This document shows, piece after piece, positions 8,678-15,455 of a stretch of 32,082 nt of DNA (position 1 is the first letter of the stretch; each line of letters opens with the position of its first letter). The translations under genes were made by a program, and so were the position numbers. Source of the stretch: a virus. The stretch spans positions 1-32,082 of the IMG/VR virus record IMGVR_UViG_3300044638_001444; one strand, written 5' to 3'. The notes beneath the pieces are model-generated. The model ran no database searches. It was not told where the DNA came from and was given only the letters and a program-made list of their open reading frames with translations.

Positions 8678-9428
8678 CTAGAACCATTGGTTCACCACAC
8701 GTGGCGCATTGGGCATTCACCTCCCCTACGACAGGTCCTGGCTGGTTGTCCAGTAGGAGTTTGACGAGGTTGGCTCGGTCTTTTAGACCCAATCCCTTCG
8801 CCCAATTCTCAGCATTTTTAATGTGAGTGCTGGTGACACAGCGAGCAATCATAAAAGTGTTTTGCTCTGCTGTGCTTTTTGCTTTCTTGGCTACAAACTG
8901 GCTATCGCCACCTGTAGGAAGACGGAACTCTATCTCAGAACCATCGGACAACTTACCTAGCAAAGGTTTGTGTACGTCTAGATCAGTCTTCTTGTTTTCA
9001 AATTCATCCATAGAAACAATAACGTCATTGGATGCACCGCATGCATTACAGGTAACTTGGTACTCACGGTTTTTTCCATAGGTGGCTTCAACAACCCCTA
9101 GAAAAAGCAAGTCACGATCACCAATAATAAGGTTGTCAATAACTGATGGGTGATTGGCAATTACCATAGAACCAATAGATACAACTGCTCGCTTTAACAG
9201 CGTTGACATGTACTCGGCGTAAACCAGACTGCGGTTATCTAAGGAAGCCAATGCTTCTTCATCAAAACCGTTCAGTTCACGAACAATAGCCGTGGTGTCC
9301 CATGACCCAAGTTCGTCATTGAAAACACCACGGATAAGTTCAACTACCGTGTTTGGCGCTGGCTTCATTTCTGGAATGTCATCTTGAATAGCCGAATTGA
9401 TGGCGTCAGCCTGTTGTTTTGCGTCCAT
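8646..9428 (-). CDS. Tail assembly chaperone, gp26-like, with zinc-binding cysteines
   Basis: This 260-residue protein lies between tail tube and tape measure, where tail assembly chaperones sit, and has features of the T4-type baseplate/gp26 family of myophages. It contains two Cys-x2-Cys pairs, at 127-130 (CNAC) and 241-244 (CATC), which could bind one zinc between them. The N-terminal 60 residues are acidic, the middle (98-125) helical. The end (ALDWASLLFG) overlaps an open +1 frame (8507-8677), so a longer product is likely made by frameshifting. Start ATG at 9428 is preceded by AGGAG 7 bases upstream. Chaperone role is inferred from position and the frameshift. Confidence 0.8.
   Translation of the reverse strand: MDAKQQADAINSAIQDDIPEMKPAPNTVVELIRGVFNDELGSWDTTAIVRELNGFDEEALASLDNRSLVYAEYMSTLLKRAVVSIGSMVIANHPSVIDNLIIGDRDLLFLGVVEATYGKNREYQVTCNACGASNDVIVSMDEFENKKTDLDVHKPLLGKLSDGSEIEFRLPTGGDSQFVAKKAKSTAEQNTFMIARCVTSTHIKNAENWAKGLGLKDRANLVKLLLDNQPGPVVGEVNAQCATCGEPMVLALDWASLLFG
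8656..8662 (-). promoter_or_regulatory. Candidate programmed frameshift slip site
   Basis: On the minus strand the run CCCTTTT falls in the codons TCC CTT TTA of the chaperone, three codons before the TAA stop (TTT and GGT lie between), and lies inside the interval in which both frames are open. The extension is in the +1 (equivalently -2) frame, so a standard -1 heptamer does not apply. I cannot tell which tRNA slips. Confidence 0.45.
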
Positions 9429-9465
9429 TTGTGCTCCTACTTTGTTTGACTTAATTTAACGAGTG

Positions 9466-10101
9466 TTATTTGGTATCAATGTTAGCGATGTCTGTGTCGC
9501 TCCATGCGATGTAGAAACCTTCGTGGTGAACTGTCATTGATTGGATCAGGATACCATTGTCTCCAGCGTTCAAGTCAGTGAGTGCGTAAGCGCCAGGCCA
9601 TGCGTTGAAAAGTTTAAATGCAAACTTAACGTTACCTGGGGTGATGGAGTCACTCTGGGTGCCACCGTCATACTGGTACTTCAAAGCACCGCTGTTCAAT
9701 TCACTTGCGGTATGTGGGTGATCATAAACACGAACCACGATGTCACAACGGTAGTCTCCGTCGCCCATTGCAAGTCCCTGTTCTCCAGAAATGCCGCCGC
9801 CCAACCATGCATGGATGAACTTTTGCCACTTCCACAATTGGTCTTGCCCAGCAAATGCTCCACGTGCAAAAGACACAGGAGCAAAGTCTGACTGAGCAAC
9901 CATCTTGTGTGGGTGGGTGTTCATTCCGCCTTCACGGTAGGAGATGACTTCGTTGGTTACTGAGATACCACTTACCTGAGCAAAGCCGAGTTCGCCAATT
10001 TGGCTAAGGTTATTAGCCAAGTTGCCATCAGCCGACTTTGGCGAGATGCTCACTCGGAACTTAAAGTTACGGAGTGGATCAGTGCGTAGTGTAGTTGCCA
10101 T
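9466..10101 (-). CDS. Tail tube protein (gp19-like)
   Basis: The 211-residue protein matches the phage T4 gp19-type tail tube family, whose hexameric rings form the inner tube. The N-terminus DPLRNFKFRVSISP is followed by the family-like sequence LGFAQVSGISVTNEVISYREGG (residues 38-59), then HPHKMVAQSDFAPVSFARG. These agree with the conserved strand pattern of contractile tail tubes. It follows the sheath gene and precedes the chaperone, the usual order. Start ATG at 10101 is preceded by AAGGAG. Length is slightly above the usual 140-180, the extra sequence lying in the middle and C-terminal parts. Confidence 0.93.
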   Translation of the reverse strand: MATTLRTDPLRNFKFRVSISPKSADGNLANNLSQIGELGFAQVSGISVTNEVISYREGGMNTHPHKMVAQSDFAPVSFARGAFAGQDQLWKWQKFIHAWLGGGISGEQGLAMGDGDYRCDIVVRVYDHPHTASELNSGALKYQYDGGTQSDSITPGNVKFAFKLFNAWPGAYALTDLNAGDNGILIQSMTVHHEGFYIAWSDTDIANIDTK

Positions 10102-10119
10102 TTTTTAAATGCTCCTTGA

Positions 10120-11697
10120 TTAGAGAGTTCCAGCGGAGTTTCCGCCAGCCCACTGAGTGAGGTTGATTACAACGAATTCGGCTGGGTACTGCAGTGCAAT
10201 GCCAACCTCAATATTTACGTAGCCATCTTCAATAGACGATTGTGTGTTATTTGTAGAATCACAAAGGATGTAGAACGCACTGTCTGGGTTTGAACCCTTC
10301 AAGTTGCCCTTTGCCCAGAAGTCGGTCAAGGTGCTTGACAAAGCAATCTTGATACGGCTCCATAGACGCTCATCGTTTGGCTCAAACACAGCAAATTGTG
10401 TTTGATCCGCAAGAGCAACACGCAAGTACGAAAGGGTACGGCGGATTGGGATGTACTTATCTGGACGATTCTTTGCCAAAGTGCGAGCACCATTGATAAT
10501 GGTTCCGCCTCCTGCAATCGTACGGATGCAGTTAACATGGTTAACGTTGTACAAGGTTCCTTGATCAGCATCTGTAAGAGTTGCTACAAGACCAAATACG
10601 TTCTGTAGATCCAAGAAGTAACCAGCAGGTGCTTTAGCAACACCACGGAGACTTTCTGAACGTACATACGCACCAGCAACTGCTCCACCTGTGTAGGTGT
10701 CACGAATAGCCGTTGGACCACTCTTCGCTGGGTCATACATCTTCAATGCTGGGAAGTACACAGCACCGTAGCCACCGTTGGTGGTGCTGTAACTAGCAAT
10801 GGCAGTCTGCATGTCAGCCTTAGTTGCCGCATTCAAAGGGCAGTCAATGATAACAAAGGCGTCTGCACGTGCTGCAGCGTAAGAAAGGGCTTGGTTGATA
10901 CGGGTGCTGCTGGTTTGTCCAACGAGGTTAATCAACAAAGGACCATTTACAATGTCCAAGTTGGTTACGCCAGTTGCCCACTCAGTGTCATCGCTTACAG
11001 CACCTGGGGTAACTGCGTCCGAACCACCAGTCAATGCGAAGGAAGTCTCATAGTCATTAAGACCAATTCCCGAAACGGTAAGTGTAGCGTTGCTTGCAAT
11101 CGTTGCAGGTGTTCCTTGCAGTTTTACATACGAAGAATAAAGTTCAAGAACAGTCTTGTAGTAGCGACTTGATGAAGCATCAAACGATAGTTCTTGCCAG
11201 CGTTCTACTTCTACTGTTGAACCAGAACGTGTCTGACTTACAGTAAGTGCAAACAAAGTGTTTGCTCGGATTTTTGGTGCTGTTGACAAATCTGCCAAAG
11301 TGTTTGGGTCAAATGAAATGCTTACTGAGAGGTTGTCTCCCCATGCACCCTTTGAAGCGGCTTCCAAAACAAACATTGTTGAAGCGGCTGATGCGCCAGT
11401 CAATGTTCCTTGGAAAGTGTATGACGATGCTACTGCGGTAGTATCAAGCACTCGTGACACATAGGCGTCACGTCCACCGTTAGCAAAGTAGTGGTAGATG
11501 GCATAACCAAGGTCATAAGTATTTGAGATTTCTCCATACTTAGCCTTGTAGTCGTTCCAAGAGGTGATCAATGTTGCTGATGCTGGACCACGTTCTGCGT
11601 AGCCAACAAAGGCAGCGGCAGTAGTAGCGGCACGAGGGGTTACATTGCTGGTAAATGGAGTCTCACGTACGTAGACTCCAGGGCGGTCGTATGCCAT
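10120..11697 (-). CDS. Tail sheath protein
   Basis: The 525-residue protein begins MAYDRPGVYVRET, the near-universal start of phage sheath proteins, followed by AAAFVGYAERGPASATLI. The C-terminal part has the conserved sheath core (VALADQTQFAVFEPNDERLWSR as two adjacent segments, and INLTQWAGG at the end), which carries the strands that connect subunits along and around the tube. The middle (residues 85-240) is a variable surface domain. Its presence defines the tail as contractile. Start ATG at 11697 follows AGGAG 7 bases upstream. It is separated from the upstream neck gene by a short spacer of about 40 bases. Confidence 0.96.
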   Translation of the reverse strand: MAYDRPGVYVRETPFTSNVTPRAATTAAAFVGYAERGPASATLITSWNDYKAKYGEISNTYDLGYAIYHYFANGGRDAYVSRVLDTTAVASSYTFQGTLTGASAASTMFVLEAASKGAWGDNLSVSISFDPNTLADLSTAPKIRANTLFALTVSQTRSGSTVEVERWQELSFDASSSRYYKTVLELYSSYVKLQGTPATIASNATLTVSGIGLNDYETSFALTGGSDAVTPGAVSDDTEWATGVTNLDIVNGPLLINLVGQTSSTRINQALSYAAARADAFVIIDCPLNAATKADMQTAIASYSTTNGGYGAVYFPALKMYDPAKSGPTAIRDTYTGGAVAGAYVRSESLRGVAKAPAGYFLDLQNVFGLVATLTDADQGTLYNVNHVNCIRTIAGGGTIINGARTLAKNRPDKYIPIRRTLSYLRVALADQTQFAVFEPNDERLWSRIKIALSSTLTDFWAKGNLKGSNPDSAFYILCDSTNNTQSSIEDGYVNIEVGIALQYPAEFVVINLTQWAGGNSAGTL

Positions 11698-11735
11698 TGT
11701 TTACTCCTAAATCAGGGGTGACAGGGTTTCAATAA

Positions 11736-12371
11736 TTAATTTGTCTGTTCAAGTGTAGTTGATACAGACGATACTTTCTTGAGACCAGTTAGTGAAGACG
11801 TTGGGATCTCCGACGTCATTTGTAGTGTGTATACCTTACGGAAAATACGCTTGCGGTAGCCCGCCTCAGGGTCTAGGAGGTCTGCTGTAGACCAATCTAA
11901 GAGGTCCAAACGACGAGACGTTCCATCCGCCTCAATCATTATGGAACTGTACCTGTAGGGAACTATGCTCGCAAGCATTTGTGAAGCCAGTTGTCGGTCA
12001 TGTATAGCACTTCTTGTAAACGTAGAAACTTGGTATAAAAGGTCTACAGGGGTAAATTCCGTAGTCCTGAAAGAGTCAAACCCTGCAACATTAGGGGAAC
12101 TAGCCGAAGAGGTGCTAGGCCAGTAGTCAAGGTTATTTGGGTGACCTGCACGGTGGGTGTCCAGATAGGTGTCAGAATGCTGACGGTTTTTGGCATGGAC
12201 AATGTCAATAAGTTCAATCGTAATAAAAGGGTATTTACGCTCAGTTTCACCTTCTGGATAACGAAAGAAAACTTGTACGGGGCGCTGTGCGTCACGATCA
12301 TCAGAGACAGTCAGGTCAGAGAAACGCTTTTTAATAGCCTCGTCTTCAGCGAACAGAAACCCTTGTTTCAT
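11736..12371 (-). CDS. Neck/tail terminator-like protein
   Basis: This 211-residue protein lies between the connector genes and the sheath, where the tail terminator or tail completion protein is usually encoded. I do not recognise a family. It has the segments RPVQVFFRYPEGETERKYPF and ITIELIDIVHA early, and YRKRIFRKVYTLQM near the end, consistent with an alpha/beta ring subunit. The ATG has no Shine-Dalgarno and an in-frame stop lies directly upstream; it overlaps the stop of the 22-codon mini-ORF at 12368-12436, so it is probably translated by reinitiation. Function is inferred from order only. Confidence 0.75.
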   Translation of the reverse strand: MKQGFLFAEDEAIKKRFSDLTVSDDRDAQRPVQVFFRYPEGETERKYPFITIELIDIVHAKNRQHSDTYLDTHRAGHPNNLDYWPSTSSASSPNVAGFDSFRTTEFTPVDLLYQVSTFTRSAIHDRQLASQMLASIVPYRYSSIMIEADGTSRRLDLLDWSTADLLDPEAGYRKRIFRKVYTLQMTSEIPTSSLTGLKKVSSVSTTLEQTN

Positions 12372-12436
12372 TTAGGGGCTTTTACACAGACGGCAAAACT
12401 AGAACTCAAAGGCAACACAGATGACAAGCCGATCAT
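12368..12436 (-). CDS. 22-residue leader mini-ORF
   Basis: A short frame starts at ATG 12436 with AAGGA 7 bases upstream and ends in TGA at 12368-12370, overlapping the ATG of the neck gene (ATGA). It encodes MIGLSSVLPLSSSFAVCVKA plus PK. The neck gene has no Shine-Dalgarno of its own, so this mini-ORF likely delivers ribosomes to it. It may also act as a sensor, because its start region can pair with downstream sequence (12399-12412 with 12444-12456). The coding call rests on spacing and overlap only. Confidence 0.45.
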   Translation of the reverse strand: MIGLSSVLPLSSSFAVCVKAPK

Positions 12437-12456
12437 GGCACATCCTTAAGTTCTAG
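12399..12456 (-). promoter_or_regulatory. Leader stem enclosing mini-ORF start
   Basis: CTAGAACT at 12399-12406 is the reverse complement of AGTTCTAG at 12449-12456, and the inner bases AAGG/CCTT (12409-12412 and 12444-12447) extend the stem after a small bulge. In the minus-strand transcript the 5' arm contains the AAGG of the mini-ORF ribosome site, and the 3' arm is followed by UUUUG. This could mask translation or act as an attenuator. Confidence 0.4.
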
Positions 12457-12467
12457 GCGTTGGACCC

Positions 12468-12483
12468 CTTAGCGCTCGCTAAG
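12468..12483 (-). repeat. Perfect inverted repeat in neck-gene spacer
   Basis: CTTAGCG, two bases, CGCTAAG forms a 7-bp perfect inverted repeat 15 bases after the stop of the neck gene at 12499. No U-run follows on the minus strand, so it is a poor intrinsic terminator. It may be an RNA-processing or stability hairpin at the start of the leader before the neck/sheath genes, or a protein-binding palindrome. Confidence 0.4.
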
Positions 12484-12498
12484 ATTGATCTAAGTTTA

Positions 12499-13035
12499 TC
12501 AAATAATAGGCAACGCTGTAGGCCAAGGTAGGTTTTGAGTACCCATAGATTCAGGACCTACGTCAAACGGCATTTCTTGATTTATGTAAACTTCAATACC
12601 TTCAACCACTACCATGACGTCATCACGAAGGCGACCACGAACACGGTAGGTGGCAATAGCAAAGTAACGACCGTCATACAAGAACATGTCGTTTAGGTGT
12701 CTCTGGTACTCAAACGGGTCGGTAACCCCTGCCGTTCTAAAGTCTTCAATAGATGCCACAAAGTTAGTAAGTTCTACAGGCTGACGACCTTCTGGAATGG
12801 CTCTCTTTTGGTCTTCAGTTTCCGTAACCATCAAGGTAGGAATGACTACACCAGCCTTATACCTACGCCCACCTGTTCCCACAATGCCTTCGTCGTAGAC
12901 ATCATCGTAGATAGATCCTGCACTGGCTGGGGTAGTTTGTGGGATGTACTCAAACCAAACTATTGATTCACCGTAGTTCCTCGTGTATTCACGGTAGTGA
13001 CGGCGTATCTGAGATAACTCACGTCTAATATCCAT
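12499..13035 (-). CDS. Neck / head-tail connector protein
   Basis: This 178-residue protein starts with a basic helix (MDIRRELSQIRRHYREYTRN), followed by a beta-rich middle and an end containing DDVMVVVEGIEVYINQEMPF. No family is recognised by motif. Its place between the connector gene upstream and the terminator/sheath genes downstream fits a head closure or stopper protein. Start ATG at 13035 overlaps the stop of the preceding gene by one base (TAATG), indicating coupling. There is no signal peptide or membrane segment. Confidence 0.75.
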   Translation of the reverse strand: MDIRRELSQIRRHYREYTRNYGESIVWFEYIPQTTPASAGSIYDDVYDEGIVGTGGRRYKAGVVIPTLMVTETEDQKRAIPEGRQPVELTNFVASIEDFRTAGVTDPFEYQRHLNDMFLYDGRYFAIATYRVRGRLRDDVMVVVEGIEVYINQEMPFDVGPESMGTQNLPWPTALPII

Positions 13036-13847
13036 TAGAAAAACGAATTGTTGACGTAGCCCTCTTGAGGAGCCATATCAACAAATACGTCCTCACGCAA
13101 GTTGTCAATCGGGGCTTCTTCCAATTGAATAACCTCTTTGTCAGGGTTCGGGAAGATACGCTCGGTAGGACTGTAGTCACCAAGTTCTTTAGCCTTGAAC
13201 ATCGGTACATAACGGTTAGTCGTTCTGGAGACACGACGCAGATTGAATATTTCAATTCTGTCAACACCAATATTGAGGGAACGAGCCTGTGTCTCATATT
13301 GGTTGCTCCAATACGCAAGGAGGCTCTGTACCATGCGGAAACGCTGGCTGGCAGGAATATGGATGGACTCTGAGGTCATGACGTCAATGTCACGGCTGAA
13401 CTCAGACATCAAAGCACCAAGGGCTTCTACAATGCACCCAATACCAATGGTTTCAATAATTAGTTTAGCCATGTTTTCTAAAGGAATGTCAAGGCTAAAA
13501 GTATGTTGGTTAATGGCTTGCTTGGCGTAGAACTCTAGATCCTGTGGGGAAACCCATTCGTAGTGGTATCCCTCAATCATGATCTTGGCGCCAGATGCAG
13601 GCGTGGTAGCCAAGCGCAGGATTCCATTGCGGGTATCCAAGGAGTATTGAGCGGTAGTTAATTCGCTAACTGAAGCGCCAACATTACTGGCAATCCACAA
13701 AGTATCAGGATCAATGTTAGGATGACCTAATTCGTAAGTCCTGCCTACGGAGTCAAAAGAAACCTGAAAGAACTTAGGGAAGTCTCGTAGGTATGTCCGT
13801 GCTACTTCTGTGACTTCATCAAGGATGCTCTGGGCGTAGATTGACAT
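13035..13847 (-). CDS. Head-tail connector / neck protein
   Basis: The 270-residue protein is unrecognised by motif but sits in the connector block. The N-terminal part (SILDEVTEVARTYLRDFPKF) is helical, the segment at 60-100 beta-rich, and 105-190 contains long helices (LENMAKLIIETIGIGCIVEA, FRMVQSLLAYWSNQYETQA). This alpha-rich layout with an extended C-terminal tail fits adaptor-like neck proteins (functionally like T4 gp13/gp14). The start ATG at 13847 lies 19 bases after the stop of the 51-codon GTG-initiated gene upstream. Assignment to neck is from context. Confidence 0.75.
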   Translation of the reverse strand: MSIYAQSILDEVTEVARTYLRDFPKFFQVSFDSVGRTYELGHPNIDPDTLWIASNVGASVSELTTAQYSLDTRNGILRLATTPASGAKIMIEGYHYEWVSPQDLEFYAKQAINQHTFSLDIPLENMAKLIIETIGIGCIVEALGALMSEFSRDIDVMTSESIHIPASQRFRMVQSLLAYWSNQYETQARSLNIGVDRIEIFNLRRVSRTTNRYVPMFKAKELGDYSPTERIFPNPDKEVIQLEEAPIDNLREDVFVDMAPQEGYVNNSFF

Positions 13848-13866
13848 GCTTACAGTTTACTTCAAA

Positions 13867-14022
13867 TTACTGATCTCCTGAGCCAGCCCCAGGAACAGTG
13901 TCACGTGATGGCTGGTTTATCTCGGGTTGTGTCTCCCTATGGCGGTGGGACATAGTTCCACGAAGACGGGTTATGTCTTCTACGGTGCCTGTTGGTTTAG
14001 GGATTGGTCGCTCTAAGGTCAC
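13867..14022 (-). CDS. Small hypothetical protein, 51 aa (GTG start)
   Basis: A GTG at 14020-14022 overlaps the stop of the upstream 104-residue gene (GTGA) and opens 51 sense codons ending at TAA 13867-13869. The product is charged and Pro-rich (VTLERPIPKPTGTVEDITRL at the start, ending VPGAGSGDQ), with no membrane segment or known motif. It fills exactly the gap between two genes on the same strand. The 4-base overlap is the pattern used by its neighbours, which is the main support. Function unknown. Confidence 0.62.
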   Translation of the reverse strand: MTLERPIPKPTGTVEDITRLRGTMSHRHRETQPEINQPSRDTVPGAGSGDQ

Positions 14023-14333
14023 TTAAACCCACCTTCTGCTTTAGCCCGTTGATAACTAGCCCAAGGACCATTAATAAAGTTATTAAACATAAAAGCCGCA
14101 TTTGTATAGGCGTTGAGAGACGGTGATAGATGAGGTATACCACCTTCAAAGGCTTCACATAAACCTTCAATAGAAGAACGAAGGTTTTCTGTGATGTGCT
14201 TTTTTATGGCTGGTATAAAGTTTGGGTCAGCCTCAGCAAGTTCAATTAATAAATGAGGCTCTTGTATTGTGATGTACTGAGCACCTTGTTTAATTAAAGG
14301 TCCATTTAACGTTGCAATTAATTCATATTCCAT
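14019..14333 (-). CDS. Hypothetical protein, 104 aa
   Basis: This 104-residue protein (MEYELIATLNGPLIKQGAQY) is mostly helical, with an acidic middle and a C-terminus containing FNNFINGPWASYQRAKAE. I recognise no family. It lies 4 bases downstream of the small zinc-ribbon gene at 14338-14493 and overlaps the next small gene by 4 bases, so the three small genes form a coupled set between the lectin-like protein and the neck block. A role in head completion or tail-assembly chaperoning is possible from position only. Confidence 0.72.
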   Translation of the reverse strand: MEYELIATLNGPLIKQGAQYITIQEPHLLIELAEADPNFIPAIKKHITENLRSSIEGLCEAFEGGIPHLSPSLNAYTNAAFMFNNFINGPWASYQRAKAEGGFK

Positions 14334-14337
14334 GTTG

Positions 14338-14493
14338 TTACCATTTTCCTATCGGGCACTTTGACCCTTTGAGTTGTGCTTTTACTTTCATGAAACAACC
14401 ACACTCTTTACAAGTCATGGTTGGTGTAAATAGACGAGGGCACTCACGACAAATGTCCAGCCGTTGTTCTGGAGTAAGTTCTTGTGGGCTCAT
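14338..14493 (-). CDS. Small zinc-ribbon phage protein, 51 aa
   Basis: An ATG at 14493 overlaps the stop of the lectin-like gene (ATGA) and gives 51 codons ending TAA at 14338-14340. Cysteines at 15, 18, 28, 31, 33 and 46 give two Cys-x2-Cys pairs plus CGCFMKVKAQLKGSKCPIGKW at the end (residues 31-51, one residue trimmed here in discussion as CGCF and CPIGKW). This pattern, ending in Cys-Pro-x-Gly-Lys-Trp, is that of a small conserved phage zinc-ribbon family (DUF6171-like, from memory). Its role is unknown; nucleic-acid or protein binding is inferred. The motif and overlap make the gene call firm. Confidence 0.85.
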   Translation of the reverse strand: MSPQELTPEQRLDICRECPRLFTPTMTCKECGCFMKVKAQLKGSKCPIGKW

Positions 14494-15452
14494 GCTGGAG
14501 AGTATATAAACCTTTCCATACTATTTGCTTGTGTTCCTGTAGTTGTTGGCGCCAGTATAAACCCATGTCGTTTAGCCGTAATAGGGCTAGACGGAGTGTT
14601 AGTCAGAGTTTCAATAGTAGTTCCGCCATTCATTTTAGCGGTTGCTGTAATAACTCCAGCCTTAGACACACTTGCCTGTACATACTCAATTGTAGAATTA
14701 GACGTTGTTGTTGTTTGTATGTTCTTTGTGGCTACTTCAGTGACTGTTCCAGCAACTGACTTAATTAACCTTATTTTATATGTGTATTGTGTTGTTGCGG
14801 TGTATGACGCACCTGTAACAGTGTTGTAAATAGTGTAAGGAGTACATGCAGCATCTGCTGAACCAACATAAGACAAACTAGGTGAACTACAACCATATGT
14901 TAAACCCATTCCAGCCCCAGGAATATCGTATAAACAACCTCCCCATATCGCTCCATCAATAAAAGTGAAACAAAGTGTGTCAGTGTAATAAGAAAAAGGG
15001 CCACATGCGTAATACCCATAACAGCCAGTTCCCGATAAAATAAGACCTCCTGGACATGAGTAAGTACAAGACAGTCCTGTAGTTGTAGTCGTAGTGTCTG
15101 GTTTCTTACAAGTTGTACCTGTCAATGTGTCGCCAGGATCACAGACATAACCAAATGTTTTATCAGTAACTACAGCCCACCAGTTGGCTGTATCTTTAAC
15201 CCAAAATGCCACACCCCACCCATGCGTGTCCGCTGCTCCATAATCAACACGAACGTTTACAGCAGGTGTATTAGAGTTAAAAGAAGCAAGAGGGTATGAA
15301 GAAGCCGCAGTCGCTGTAGATGACTTTCCTTCTACAACAGACCATGAGCCACGTGTGCTAGTCCAGCGTTGTGCTAAAGAACCTGTTCCCGAAAACTCGT
15401 CGGTAAAAGCACGAGCGGCTGAAACTGCGGAATCTACAATTCCTGGAATCAT
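14490..15452 (-). CDS. Lectin-like head-region protein with Cys-rich insertion
   Basis: The 320-residue protein looks like a concanavalin A-type beta sandwich, a fold common in carbohydrate-binding and decoration proteins: N-terminal FTDEFSGTGSLAQRWTSTRG and GSWSVVEGK, then GWGVAFWVKDTANWWAVV (79-96), resuming as TYKIRLIKS and VSKAGVITATAKMNGG. Between them, residues 104-203 hold ten cysteines (104, 115, 129, 133, 144, 150, 161, 173, 188, 203) with two similar units (CDPGDTLTGTTC and CPGGLILSGTGC), plus a run of seven Thr-like residues (120-125). The gene lies among head genes, between the fibre-like gene and neck genes. Surface attachment or head decoration is inferred. Confidence 0.75.
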   Translation of the reverse strand: MIPGIVDSAVSAARAFTDEFSGTGSLAQRWTSTRGSWSVVEGKSSTATAASSYPLASFNSNTPAVNVRVDYGAADTHGWGVAFWVKDTANWWAVVTDKTFGYVCDPGDTLTGTTCKKPDTTTTTTGLSCTYSCPGGLILSGTGCYGYYACGPFSYYTDTLCFTFIDGAIWGGCLYDIPGAGMGLTYGCSSPSLSYVGSADAACTPYTIYNTVTGASYTATTQYTYKIRLIKSVAGTVTEVATKNIQTTTTSNSTIEYVQASVSKAGVITATAKMNGGTTIETLTNTPSSPITAKRHGFILAPTTTGTQANSMERFIYSPA

Positions 15453-15455
15453 AGA

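Noticed and set aside
12372-12498. Possible tRNA in the neck-gene spacer
   Set aside because: Stems are present but no cloverleaf, no anticodon arm and no standard T-arm sequence.
13025-13318. Minus-strand ORF within the connector gene
   Set aside because: Shadow frame of 13035-13847 with no spacing or motif support.
14464-14829. Hydrophobic plus-strand ORF that looks like a membrane protein
   Set aside because: Antisense to the Thr/Ala-rich lectin-like gene; apparent hydrophobicity comes from reverse complement of Thr/Asn codons.
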